Source: Sphingomonas sp. YR710 (GTDB lineage Bacteria > Pseudomonadota > Alphaproteobacteria > Sphingomonadales > Sphingomonadaceae). From it: 64,000 nt of DNA. Positions 18,644 through 27,062 of the stretch are shown in pieces. Where the stretch lies: assembly GCF_900101455.1 (NCBI RefSeq), contig NZ_FMZJ01000003.1, forward strand, positions 124,001 through 188,000. The letters are read 5' to 3'. The notes under the pieces were generated by a model. It was not told the DNA's origin. It worked only from the letters and a program-made list of their open reading frames with translations, and made no database searches. Both the position numbers and the translations under genes were made by a program. Each line of letters opens with the position of its first letter. Within the stretch, counting starts at the first letter, position 1.

Positions 18644-19411
18644 ATGATGTCCGGCGTTAAGCAGGCGATCGTGCAGACTGTTGCCGACAACCACTGGCTA
18701 AACCAACCGGTGGTCGATGCAGCAATCGTCGCCGGGCTGGTCGCACTATTCGTCATGATCGGCAACGCCGTCATAAGCTCGATTCTGCACCAATCTAAAA
18801 TTACCGCAGACCGCGCTTTGGCGACAGAGCGCTTTGAGTTCGACAAGGCCCTCGCCGAACGTAAGATGGCGCTTGATCGAGCGCTCACCGATTGGAAACG
18901 TAACGCCGAGTTCGCCGAAAGAGCCCTCAGCGATTTCTACGAAGCTCGCAGCAGGATGCAGGCCATTCGTTCGCCCGGATCTTTCGGAGCCGAGAATGAC
19001 GATCGTGTGGGTCGCGATGCCGAGGTCGAGGCCATCCGCAGCTCGCGCGACGCTTACTATCCGTACCTCCGAAGGGTCCGCACCCATTCCAACTTCTTCG
19101 ACGATTTCTATGCTCGACGCTATCGTGCGACCGCCTTGTTCGGTCCAGAAGCCGAAGTACCCTATCAGGAGATCTGGCGAGTTTTGCACCGGGTGAATGT
19201 TGCCGCAAGCATGCTTGTCCGCGACTCTGGCCCGCTGCTCCATGAACAACAATTCCAAACGCGCCAGAACCTCGAATATGCGATATGGGAGGGCAGCATC
19301 GATCCCGACCCTCTTGCAGATCAAATCGCTGAGGCGGTTACCACTGCGGAAAAGCTGTTTCGACCTGCAATTGCGCACATGCCCCGAAACGCCGAACAAG
19401 TCGACCGATAG
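18644..19411 (+). CDS. Hypothetical membrane-anchored coiled-coil protein
   Basis: A 255-residue protein not assigned to any family. Residues 22-46 form one membrane helix (VVDAAIVAGLVALFVMIGNAV). A charged, probably coiled-coil stretch follows (ATERFEFDKALAERKMALDR), then a helical globular region with many aromatic and arginine residues (YYPYLRRVRTHSNFFDDFYA). The predicted form is a single-pass protein with its bulk in the cytoplasm. It looks accessory: no operon partner, a region of lower GC, next to a Fic gene. The start could be ATG 18644 or the next codon. Function not inferred. Confidence 0.65.
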   Translation: MMSGVKQAIVQTVADNHWLNQPVVDAAIVAGLVALFVMIGNAVISSILHQSKITADRALATERFEFDKALAERKMALDRALTDWKRNAEFAERALSDFYEARSRMQAIRSPGSFGAENDDRVGRDAEVEAIRSSRDAYYPYLRRVRTHSNFFDDFYARRYRATALFGPEAEVPYQEIWRVLHRVNVAASMLVRDSGPLLHEQQFQTRQNLEYAIWEGSIDPDPLADQIAEAVTTAEKLFRPAIAHMPRNAEQVDR

Positions 19412-19493
19412 GAATTTAATCTAGATTCTATTGAGATTCACCATGACACGCTTCAGAAGCGCATCACTTTACGGTAACCTACCGATACTCCCC

Positions 19494-19598
19494 TCAAGGC
19501 TTACGCCTAATCGCCCAAACGAGGCTTGCCGACCCCAACAATAGTGCCGAGATAATCGCTGCCAGCCCCGGGAGCGCCGATCCTTCAATGATCACCAT
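19494..19598 (-). CDS. Possible 34-residue single-pass membrane peptide
   Basis: The minus strand from ATG 19598 to TGA 19494 encodes 34 residues: a short acidic start (MVIIEGSALPG), a membrane helix (LAAIISALLLGSASLVWAI) and a basic end (RRKP). A good ribosome binding site (GGGGAAGGAAG) lies 6 bases before the ATG. The layout fits a small inner-membrane peptide with its basic end in the cytoplasm; the size also suits type I toxin peptides, but no antisense RNA was identified. It converges with the 255-residue gene. The remainder of 19412-19799 holds no other gene that I can see. Confidence 0.5.
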   Translation of the reverse strand: MVIIEGSALPGLAAIISALLLGSASLVWAIRRKP

Positions 19599-19799
19599 CG
19601 CAAGCTTCCTTCCCCTTGCAATGCTATCGCCGCATCGAATCTAGAAAAAGGCCAACATTTTCATCGAAGCGAAATTGATGGCATTGACAGCAGTAAGCCG
19701 AGAGATTCCCTGGATAAAACAAATGATGGTCGCGTTGCGCTTAAATACTAGACCCTCAAAATTCCAGCATTGACCGGCACATTCACCCGGTTACTCCCC

Positions 19800-20813
19800 T
19801 CACCGCATCTTGAGCACCACCCGAAACCGCGCCTTCCCACTCATCATCCGCTCATAGGCCACTTGCGCCTCCTCGAACGGATAGACCTCGTTCATCGAGG
19901 TCACGTCATTCAACTGGCTGAATGCCAGCGTATCCTCCGAATCCGCCGCCACGCCCGAATACCAGCCCTTCACCGCCGCGCGCTTGCCGAGCAGACCGAG
20001 CGTGTCGACCGGAAACGCCCCCACCGCGCCGATCACCATCATCATGCCGTTGGGGCCGAGGCCGCCGACGATCGCCTGCATCGCATCGGCGCTGGTGACG
20101 GTCGCGATGATCGCCCGCGCGCCGCCGAGCCGCTGGAGCGCTTCGGCGACGTCGCCCGCGTCGCTGTCGATATAATCATGCGCGCCGAGCGATCGGGCCA
20201 GCGCCTCCTTGTCGCGGCCGCGGTTGACCGCGACGGTGCGGAAGCCGAGCCGGCGGGCGAACTGGATGCCGAGATGGCCGAGCCCGCCGACGCCGTGGAC
20301 CGCCACCAGATCGCCCGCCCCCGCGCCGCAATTTCTGAGCGCATTGAAGGTGGTGATGCCCGCGCAGAGCAAGGGCGCGGATTCGATCGCGTCGAGATCG
20401 GCGGGGACATGCGCCACCGCCGATACGGCCGCGATCATATGTGTGGCATAGCCGCCGTCGCGGGTGACGCCGGTCACCGCCTGGACGGTCTCGCAGGCAA
20501 AGGCATCGCCGCGCCGGCAGCGCGCGCAATAGCCGCACGAGCCGCCGAACCAGCCGACCCCGGCCCGGTCGCCGATCTGCCAGCCGCTGACATTGGCGCC
20601 CACCGCCGCGACGGTGCCGATAACCTCATGGCCGGGCACGCGCGGATATTGGATGGGTATATATCCTTCGACGGTGAGCGAATCGCTGTGGCAGACGCCG
20701 CAGGCATGGACCTCGATCAGCAATTCGTCCCCGCCCGGCGCGGGGATATCGCGCTCTATCCGCTCGAGCTGGCCGCCAGCATTCAGCACGGCCATGGCGA
20801 TCATCTTCGGCAT
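19800..20813 (-). CDS. Zinc-dependent alcohol dehydrogenase (AdhP-like)
   Basis: A 337-residue medium-chain dehydrogenase. The catalytic zinc ligands are C38 (ACGVCHSD), H62-E63 (GHEV) and the cysteine of LLCAGIT; the structural zinc ligands are C93, C96, C99 and C107 (CGYCARCRRGDAFAC). The nucleotide-binding turn is GVGGLGHLG. It is most like the AdhP/AdhA group that oxidises short primary alcohols with NAD+, though the exact substrate cannot be read off. It is transcribed alone. An AT-rich inverted repeat about 85 bases upstream may control it. Confidence 0.92.
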   Translation of the reverse strand: MPKMIAMAVLNAGGQLERIERDIPAPGGDELLIEVHACGVCHSDSLTVEGYIPIQYPRVPGHEVIGTVAAVGANVSGWQIGDRAGVGWFGGSCGYCARCRRGDAFACETVQAVTGVTRDGGYATHMIAAVSAVAHVPADLDAIESAPLLCAGITTFNALRNCGAGAGDLVAVHGVGGLGHLGIQFARRLGFRTVAVNRGRDKEALARSLGAHDYIDSDAGDVAEALQRLGGARAIIATVTSADAMQAIVGGLGPNGMMMVIGAVGAFPVDTLGLLGKRAAVKGWYSGVAADSEDTLAFSQLNDVTSMNEVYPFEEAQVAYERMMSGKARFRVVLKMR

Positions 20814-20896
20814 TGGGGGGGGCTCCTCGATTGATCCCGCCAGATCATAGGGTGACGATATTGCGGCTGTGCGTCCAGCCGACTTTTCGAGATTTT

Positions 20897-20919
20897 TTGT
20901 AATTATCTATTAATTACAA
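20897..20919. promoter_or_regulatory. AT-rich inverted repeat upstream of the alcohol dehydrogenase gene
   Basis: TTGTAATTA (20897-20905), TCTAT, TAATTACAA (20911-20919): a perfect 9-bp inverted repeat with a 5-base spacer, in a strikingly AT-rich stretch (20885-20950) of a GC-rich chromosome. A further half-like TTTTGTAATA lies at 20937-20946. Position and symmetry suit a dimeric repressor or activator site for the dehydrogenase on the minus strand. The regulator is not encoded next to it. Confidence 0.55.
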
Positions 20920-21002
20920 TATCTTAATATAAGTTATTTTGTAATAGGCTTAAGGATGGGAGCCCGAAAACTAGCAAAAACGCGTCAAAATCGAACCATT
21001 CT

Positions 21003-21034
21003 AATTCCTCCCCGAGCAAGCTCGGGGAGGAATT
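21003..21034. repeat. Perfect palindrome of the CCTCCCCGAGC family
   Basis: AATTCCTCCCCGAG (21003-21016) and CTCGGGGAGGAATT (21021-21034) form a perfect 14-bp stem with a 4-base loop. It lies 14 bases beyond the end of the LppC-like gene on the minus strand and may protect or end that transcript; no T-run follows. The same arm sequences recur at 24473-24497 and 61549-61680, so it is one member of a dispersed family. Confidence 0.75.
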
Positions 21035-21048
21035 ACGCAACTCCCCCC

Positions 21049-22227
21049 TCAAAACCCGTTGGGCGCCGGCGAAACCACCTTCTCTCCCGAGGGGCTCAGC
21101 TCATCCACCTCCAGCGCCCGCTCCGCCACGCCGCTGCCGGAGAAGCGGAAGGCACCGTCCACCCCCACGAAGCCGCCATCATCGCGCAGCTTGGCGACAG
21201 GGAAGCGCTCGCCGGGTTTCCAGCCGCCGGCGATCTTCACCACCAGCAGCATCGAATCATAGCCGAGACTGGCGATCCGGAACGGCGCCTTGCCGAACTG
21301 GCGGCGATAGGCAGAAGCGAGTTGCCGGTAGCGGCCGTCGGAGACGCTCGCATACCAGGCGCCGCCCAGCATCGGCGAAGCGAGCAAAGTCGGCTCGGCC
21401 GCCCAGAGTTCTGTGCCTAGGATCCGCGCCTGCGGGCTCGATCCCTTGCGGATCAGCGGCACTGCCGTCGCGGCGATGCGGGCATTGTCGGCGAGCAGGA
21501 CACCGTCATAATCCTGATTCTGGCCGAGCTGCGCGACCGCGAGGCCGAGCGATTTCGGGTTGCGCTCATAGCTCTTCATCGCGACGAGATTGCCGCCCGC
21601 GCTCTCCACCGCCTTGATCACCGCGTTGGAGGCGTTGCGGCCGTAAGCACCGCCCGGCACCAGGGCCGCGAAACGCGTCACGCCCTTGGACCTGGCGAAG
21701 CGCACCACTCGGTCGATCGACTGGGTGGGTGAGAAGCCCATCACAAACACGCCGTCACCCGCGATCGCGGCATCGTTCGAGAAGGAGATGACGGCCACCT
21801 GCGCCTTGCGTGCCGCCGGCGTCACCGCCGCCGCATCTTCGGACAGCAAGGGCCCCAGGAACAATTTGTTACCGTCGGTCAGCGCGCGCTGCGCCGCCGC
21901 CGCCGCGCCGGGCGCGGTATCATAAGTCGTCATGCGGATCGATTTGTTGCCGGTATCGAGCAAAGCCATTGTCGCGGCATTGGCGATCGACTGACCAACC
22001 GCCGCGTTCGGGCCGGTCAGCGGCACGAGCAAAGCGATGCGATGCCGCGCCTGATCCTGCGGGAGACCGCCAACCGGGGCCTCGGCCACGGGCTTGGCGG
22101 GCATGCTCGGCCCGGGACGTCCGCCCTTCGGCACCATCGAACAGCTCGCCAACAGCATCGTGGCCATGAGCGCCGCGTGCCGGAATATGTGTCGAACCGG
22201 TTGCCTGCGCCGGGAAGCCTCTGCCAT
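21049..22227 (-). CDS. Penicillin-binding protein activator / LppC-like lipoprotein
   Basis: A lipoprotein of about 392 residues with a periplasmic-binding-protein fold. The signal ends in a lipobox (TMLLASC, C29). The mature part reads HRIALLVPLTGPNAAVGQSI, KLFLGPLLSEDA, FVMGFSPTQSIDRVVRFA and ALVPGGAYGRNASNAV, as in LpoA/LppC proteins that activate peptidoglycan synthases at the outer membrane; the TPR half of enterobacterial LpoA is missing. The open frame continues far upstream but only as a shadow of rsmI. ATG 22227 (or 22233) is preferred, 12 bases from the divergent rsmI start; ATG 22167, just before the hydrophobic core, is also possible. Confidence 0.85.
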   Translation of the reverse strand: MAEASRRRQPVRHIFRHAALMATMLLASCSMVPKGGRPGPSMPAKPVAEAPVGGLPQDQARHRIALLVPLTGPNAAVGQSIANAATMALLDTGNKSIRMTTYDTAPGAAAAAQRALTDGNKLFLGPLLSEDAAAVTPAARKAQVAVISFSNDAAIAGDGVFVMGFSPTQSIDRVVRFARSKGVTRFAALVPGGAYGRNASNAVIKAVESAGGNLVAMKSYERNPKSLGLAVAQLGQNQDYDGVLLADNARIAATAVPLIRKGSSPQARILGTELWAAEPTLLASPMLGGAWYASVSDGRYRQLASAYRRQFGKAPFRIASLGYDSMLLVVKIAGGWKPGERFPVAKLRDDGGFVGVDGAFRFSGSGVAERALEVDELSPSGEKVVSPAPNGF

Positions 22228-22239
22228 GAACATCATCCT

Positions 22240-23121
22240 ATGAACGATCTGATCGAAACCGACACGCCCGACGATATCCCGTCCGATGCACCGTTGCCCC
22301 CGGGCCTGTATATCGTGGCCACGCCAATCGGCAACTTGGGCGACCTCTCCCCGCGCGCCGCATCGATCCTTTCGCGCGCCGAAACGATTGCGGTCGAGGA
22401 TAGCCGCGTCACCGCGAAGCTCCTCAACCGGATCGGCGTCAAGCGTGCGATGACCCCCTATCACGATCATAATGCCGACAAGGTTCGCCCCGGGCTGATC
22501 GAGCGGATGGGCCGCAGCGCGGTGGCATTGGTGTCCGATGCCGGCACGCCGCTGATTTCCGATCCCGGTTATAAGCTGGTGCGCGATGCGCGCGCGGCCG
22601 GCCATGACGTGACGACCATCCCTGGCCCCTGCGCCGCCATCGCCGCTTTGACCTTGGCGGGGCTGCCAACCGACCGCTTCTTCTTCCTGGGCTTCCTGCC
22701 ATCGAAGGAGAAGGCCCGCGCCGATGCCATCGCCGAGGTCGCCGCGATCCGCGCGACCCTGATCTTCTACGAATCCGGCCCGCGGCTCGGCGCGATGCTC
22801 GCGGCTTTGCACGACAGCTTGGGGAACCGTGACGCCGCCGTCGTCCGCGAGATCACCAAGACCTATGAGGAGGCGGTGACCGGCACCCTCTCCGCACTGG
22901 CGGAGCGTTATGCCGAGCAGGGCCCGAAAGGCGAGATCGTCGTCGTCGTCGGCCCCCCGGGCGAGGCGCCGGTCGCCAGCGCCGCCGATGCCGATGCGCT
23001 GCTGATCGAAGCGCTCAAGCGCCTGCCCGCCGCCAAGGCCGCCGGTGAGGTAGCCAAGGCGACCGGCCTGCCCCGCCGCGACCTCTATGTCCGCGCGACC
23101 GCGCTCAAAGGCGAAGATTGA
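22240..23121 (+). CDS. rsmI: 16S rRNA (cytidine(1402)-2'-O)-methyltransferase
   Basis: A 293-residue SAM-dependent enzyme that 2'-O-methylates C1402 in the decoding centre of 16S rRNA. Seen: LPPGLYIVATPIGNLGDLSP, VEDSRVTAKLLN, YHDHNADKV, VSDAGTPLISDPGYKLV, IPGPCAAIAALTLAGLPTD and FFLGFLPSKEKAR, all typical of this tetrapyrrole-methylase-fold family. It overlaps yraN by 4 bases and is followed by gshB, a conserved alphaproteobacterial order. Its start is only 12 bases from the divergent lipoprotein start, leaving no room for a promoter between the two coding regions. Confidence 0.96.
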   Translation: MNDLIETDTPDDIPSDAPLPPGLYIVATPIGNLGDLSPRAASILSRAETIAVEDSRVTAKLLNRIGVKRAMTPYHDHNADKVRPGLIERMGRSAVALVSDAGTPLISDPGYKLVRDARAAGHDVTTIPGPCAAIAALTLAGLPTDRFFFLGFLPSKEKARADAIAEVAAIRATLIFYESGPRLGAMLAALHDSLGNRDAAVVREITKTYEEAVTGTLSALAERYAEQGPKGEIVVVVGPPGEAPVASAADADALLIEALKRLPAAKAAGEVAKATGLPRRDLYVRATALKGED

Positions 23122-23468
23122 CCCGCAGGCGCGCCGAGCAGCAGGGCCGCGCCGGCGAGCGCATCGCCGCCTGGTGGATGCGCTTCCACGGCTGGCGCAT
23201 CCTTGGCGAGCGCGTGAAGACGCCGCGCGGCGAGATCGACCTGATCGCACGGCGCGGGCGGACTTTGGCATTCGTCGAGGTCAAGATGCGGACGAACGAG
23301 GCCGCGCTGGCGATGGCGATCGACGATTTCCGCCTGCGCCGGGTAATCGCCGCGGCCGAGGCTGTGCTGCCGCGCTATGGCGCCGGCGCGACCGATATCC
23401 GGATCGACGTGATGCTGATTCGGCCGTGGCGGCTGCCGATTCACATGAAGAACGTGTGGCACGGGTGA
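23118..23468 (+). CDS. yraN: YraN/UPF0102 family nuclease-fold protein
   Basis: A 116-residue protein of the endonuclease-like UPF0102 family. The characteristic core TPRGEIDLIARRGRTLAFVEVK contains the D-(E)xK nuclease signature. Its biological role is unsettled; the family may resolve branched DNA. The start is TTG 23118, overlapping the rsmI stop codon, which points to translational coupling. The C-terminus, PIHMKNVWHG, is normal for alphaproteobacterial members. Confidence 0.9.
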   Translation: MTRRRAEQQGRAGERIAAWWMRFHGWRILGERVKTPRGEIDLIARRGRTLAFVEVKMRTNEAALAMAIDDFRLRRVIAAAEAVLPRYGAGATDIRIDVMLIRPWRLPIHMKNVWHG

Positions 23469-23527
23469 CATTCCGGTCAGCCATCCCTAGGTAACGCACC
23501 ACTTCCCTGTCGCCGGAGCGCCTGTCC

Positions 23528-24472
23528 ATGAGTTTGAATGTCGCCGTCCAGATGGACCCGCTCGAAACGCTCAACATCGGCGGCGATTCGACCTTTGCGG
23601 TGATGTTGTCCGCGCTCGCCCGCGGGCATAAGCTCTGGCATTATCGCGCAGGGGATCTGTGCTATCGCGACGGGCGGCTGACCGCCCCGGCCCGGCCGAT
23701 CCTGAAACTGCAGCGTGTGGCCGGCGACCATTTCGCAGCCGGCGAGGTCAAGGTGATCGATCTGGCCGACGATATCGATGTCGTGCTGATGCGCCAGGAT
23801 CCGCCGTTCGACCTCGCTTATATCACCGCTACCCACCTTCTGGAGCGCATCCAGGGGCAGACACTGGTGGTCAACGACCCCGCCGCCGTGCGCAACGCGC
23901 CCGAGAAACTGTTCGTTCTCGATTATGCGCGCTTCATGCCGCCGACGATGATCACCCGCCGGCTCGAGGATGCCCGCTCGTTCCACGAACTGCACGGCGA
24001 AGTGGTGGTGAAGCCGCTCTACGGCAATGCCGGCTCGGCGGTGTTCCATGTCGGCCGCAAGGATGCCAATCTCGCCGCGCTCACCGAATTGTTCGGGCAA
24101 GTGTGGCGCGAGCCGTTCATGGTGCAGGCCTTCCTGCCCGACGTATCGAAGGGCGACAAGCGTATCGTGCTGATCGACGGCAAGGTGGCGGGCGCGATCA
24201 ACCGCCTGCCCAAGGCCGGTGAGATCCGCTCCAACCTCGCCGCCGGCGGCCGCGCCGACGCGACCGAACTTTCCCCGCGTGAGATCGAGATATGCGATGC
24301 GCTCGGCCCCGATCTGGCGGCGCGCGGGCTGCTGTTCGTCGGTATCGACGTGATCGCCGGTCACCTGACCGAGATCAACGTCACCTCGCCCACCGGCATC
24401 GTCGCGATCGACAATTTCAACGGCACCGATACGCCGGCGATGATCTGGGACGCGATCGAGGCGAAGGTCTGA
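23528..24472 (+). CDS. gshB: Glutathione synthetase
   Basis: A 314-residue ATP-grasp enzyme that joins glycine to gamma-glutamylcysteine. Seen: VAVQMDPLETLNIGGDSTF at the N-terminus, RQDPPFDLAYITATHLLE, the ATP-grasp segments VVKPLYGNAGSAVFHV and RIVLIDGKVAGAINR, and C-terminal GIDVIAGHLTEINVTSPTGI. ATG 23528 has GGAG about 9 bases upstream. It follows yraN by 59 bases and is probably cotranscribed. Length and motifs are normal. Confidence 0.97.
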   Translation: MSLNVAVQMDPLETLNIGGDSTFAVMLSALARGHKLWHYRAGDLCYRDGRLTAPARPILKLQRVAGDHFAAGEVKVIDLADDIDVVLMRQDPPFDLAYITATHLLERIQGQTLVVNDPAAVRNAPEKLFVLDYARFMPPTMITRRLEDARSFHELHGEVVVKPLYGNAGSAVFHVGRKDANLAALTELFGQVWREPFMVQAFLPDVSKGDKRIVLIDGKVAGAINRLPKAGEIRSNLAAGGRADATELSPREIEICDALGPDLAARGLLFVGIDVIAGHLTEINVTSPTGIVAIDNFNGTDTPAMIWDAIEAKV

Positions 24473-24497
24473 AATCCCCCCGGAACGGGGAGGAATT
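24473..24497. repeat. Short palindromic repeat between gshB and the TonB receptor
   Basis: AAATCCCCCC and GGGGAGGAATTTT flank GGAAC, forming an imperfect hairpin between two converging genes. The right arm matches the AATTCCTCCCC arm of the elements at 21003-21034 and 61549-61680. It may serve as a bidirectional terminator. Confidence 0.55.
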
Positions 24498-24498
24498 T

Positions 24499-26967
24499 TC
24501 AGAGCGTGAACTTCACCGCGGCCGATACCGTGCGCCCGTTGATCGATCGCGCCCGCACGATCCCGTTGGCCGGGATCGTCGCGTCCTCCGCCTCGGTGAA
24601 GCCGGCCACGTCGAACAGGTTGTTCACGCTCAGCGACACCGCCACCCGCGGCAGCGGCTGCACCTGCACGAACGTGTTAACCTCGCGATAGCCCGGCAGC
24701 CGCAGCCCGTCATTGTCCTGCGCATAGCTGCCGGTGGTGCCGATCAGGTTCGCGCCGACCGTGAACCAGCCGTGCTGATATTGCGGGGTCATCTGATAGA
24801 TGAAGCGCGCCTGCCGCCGCGGGACGTTGCCGACGACAGCCGGGATAAGCTGGTCGGATATTATCTTCGCATCGGTCCAGGTCACGCCCCCTGTCAGGCC
24901 GAAACCGCCGTTGCGATAGCTGCCCTCCAGCTCGATGCCGTAGGCGCGGTAGCGGCGATCGAGGAAGCGCTGGGTGGTCGCCTCGAAATTCTGCTCCTCG
25001 GTCGTCGTGTAGAAAAAGGTGCCGTAGAGGCCGACGCCGCGATCGCGATATTTGAAGCCGGCCTCGGTCTGCCGCACGACATCGACGGCAGCGTCGGCAT
25101 CGACGAGCCCGCCCGTCACGGGATTGACCGCCGGGCCGAACAGGATGCGATCGGCATTGGCGCGCGCACCGCGGCTGTAGCGCGCAAACAAAGCCAGCTC
25201 GGGCTTGACCTTGTAGGTCAGGCCGGCCGACCAAGAGACATAATCATAGTCATAATGGACCGGTGAACGCACCGCTGGCAGGATCGCGGTCTGCCGCTCG
25301 GGGGCCGAGATCGTTCCGTTGCCATTGACATCGATCATCGCCAGCCCAGTCCCGGTATTTCCGAGATCCGCGCCCGCCACGCTGCCGCGCACCCAGCCCT
25401 TGTCCCAGCGCAGGCTCCCCGCGAACGTCCAGCGATCATGCGTGAAGTTCAGCGCCGCGAACGGCGCCGCGATCGTATAGGTGACATCGTAGCTGCGCCG
25501 GCAGCAATTGTCGAAGAACGCTGCGCTATAAGCGTAAACACCCTTTTCGGTGACCGGGCGGCCATTGCCATCGCGGATATCGACCAAAGCCGCCGACCCA
25601 TCGCCACGCACCTCGGACACGAGGCTTGTCCACAACCAGTCGGTACCGATCGTCTGCCGGGTCAGGAACAGCCCACCCGTAAGGCTCAACCTGCCGCCGC
25701 CGAGATCGAGATCGCGCGTGGCTCGCAGGTCGTTGGCGATATTGTCGAGATTGTTGAGGCGCGTGTCGAACACCGTCAGCTTCGCGAGCAAACCATTGCC
25801 GTTGAGCGCGGCCGGATTGGCGATCACGGTGCCCGCCTGCGGTCCCGTCGCATAAGCGATCGTGGCACCCGCCCCGCCGAGCGAGGTCGCGACCGCCGAC
25901 GCACTGTCCACTGCCGCCGGAAACAGCCCCGCGAAATTTCCGGAAATCGCTGCGAAGCGAAACCGTTCGCTGATCGTCCAGCCATCGCCGGGCTCGAGGC
26001 GCGCCTCCAACCCGATCGATTTCACGAGAGGATGCATGCCGTCGCCGATATCGTCGGTGACGGGCGTGTTATTGCCATCGAGCGTCAAATGCTGGCGCAG
26101 ATAACGCGAGGCGAAGGTGCCGTCAGCGGTCGAGAACCCGGGCAGGCTGGCATAATGCGGATCGCCGTTGCGGCCGGTCACCCGCACCGGCGCGGGCAGA
26201 TAGGCGATCGCGCGGTCGTCGAGAAATTTTGCGTAGAGCCGGACGAAGCCGTTGGCGATTTTTTTCGTTACGTTCGCCTTGATCTGCCCGCCGCGATTGG
26301 CCGCGAATCCGGCATCCCGCGGCCCCTCGCCGCGCCGATAGAAGCCGCCGACATGGAAGGTCCAGTCGCCGGGCAGCGGCGCGCCATAATCCATATCGAC
26401 GCGATATTCGTCATAATCGAGGCCGGCTCCGAACTGGATCGCTCCGCCCTCGCGATCGCCGGTCTTCGAGATCAGGTTGATCACGCCGCCCGGCGAATTG
26501 GATGCGAAGGTCGACGCCGATCCGCCGCGCACCGCCTCGATCTTCTGCACGTTCATATCGGTACGCAGAAAGATATCGGCATTGGCGAAGGTGATGTCGC
26601 CAAACTGCAGGACGGGCAGGCCATCCTCCTGCAGCTGCAAATATTTGGCGCCGCCCGACGCGATCGGAAGACCGCGAACAGCGATATTGGCATTACCCTC
26701 GCCGCCCGAGCTTTCGGAGCGCACGCCCGGCAAATCGCGAAAAATCTCTGCTGTCGACCGGGGCACGACGATCGCCAGTTGGGCGGCGCTCAGAGTGCTG
26801 ACCGAGACGCTCGTGTCGAGGCGGTTCTGGCTACGCGCCAAGGCGGTGACGATGATGATCTGATCATCGGCTTCCTGTCGAGGCCCGTTCGATGCGACGG
26901 GTTCGGCCGCGATGGCGCCGGAGGCAAGGACCACGCCCCCCAGCCCAGAAAGTAACGCCTTGACCAT
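24499..26967 (-). CDS. TonB-dependent outer-membrane receptor
   Basis: About 822 residues. The signal peptide is MVKALLSGLGGVVLASGAIA-A. The plug domain begins near LDTSVSVSTLSAAQLAIVVP and contains IAVRGLP, VEAVRGG-like KIEAVRGGSASTFASN and SPGGVINLISKTGD; the 22-strand barrel follows and ends SAAVKFTL. ATG 26967 is chosen over the upstream open frame because it has AAAGGGAG just before it and starts the signal peptide. The substrate (siderophore, vitamin, oligosaccharide or aromatic) cannot be inferred: no adjacent uptake or catabolic genes, no cobalamin riboswitch or clear Fur box upstream. Sphingomonads carry many such receptors. Confidence 0.93.
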   Translation of the reverse strand: MVKALLSGLGGVVLASGAIAAEPVASNGPRQEADDQIIIVTALARSQNRLDTSVSVSTLSAAQLAIVVPRSTAEIFRDLPGVRSESSGGEGNANIAVRGLPIASGGAKYLQLQEDGLPVLQFGDITFANADIFLRTDMNVQKIEAVRGGSASTFASNSPGGVINLISKTGDREGGAIQFGAGLDYDEYRVDMDYGAPLPGDWTFHVGGFYRRGEGPRDAGFAANRGGQIKANVTKKIANGFVRLYAKFLDDRAIAYLPAPVRVTGRNGDPHYASLPGFSTADGTFASRYLRQHLTLDGNNTPVTDDIGDGMHPLVKSIGLEARLEPGDGWTISERFRFAAISGNFAGLFPAAVDSASAVATSLGGAGATIAYATGPQAGTVIANPAALNGNGLLAKLTVFDTRLNNLDNIANDLRATRDLDLGGGRLSLTGGLFLTRQTIGTDWLWTSLVSEVRGDGSAALVDIRDGNGRPVTEKGVYAYSAAFFDNCCRRSYDVTYTIAAPFAALNFTHDRWTFAGSLRWDKGWVRGSVAGADLGNTGTGLAMIDVNGNGTISAPERQTAILPAVRSPVHYDYDYVSWSAGLTYKVKPELALFARYSRGARANADRILFGPAVNPVTGGLVDADAAVDVVRQTEAGFKYRDRGVGLYGTFFYTTTEEQNFEATTQRFLDRRYRAYGIELEGSYRNGGFGLTGGVTWTDAKIISDQLIPAVVGNVPRRQARFIYQMTPQYQHGWFTVGANLIGTTGSYAQDNDGLRLPGYREVNTFVQVQPLPRVAVSLSVNNLFDVAGFTEAEDATIPANGIVRARSINGRTVSAAVKFTL

Positions 26968-27062
26968 AAAGCTCCCTTTCAGGAGCGAGGTTATGCGTCG
27001 CAATAGCGATTATGCAACCGCGGCAGCGGCAAAAAGTACGAAGTCGCAGCAGATCGGCGGTG

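Noticed and set aside
22234-23271. Upstream extension of the LppC-like frame to 740 residues
   Set aside because: It is antisense to rsmI and yraN and precedes a good lipoprotein signal peptide.
25438-26955. 505-codon open frame antisense to the TonB receptor
   Set aside because: Arg/Asp/Ala-rich shadow composition, no motif; the receptor on the other strand is certain.
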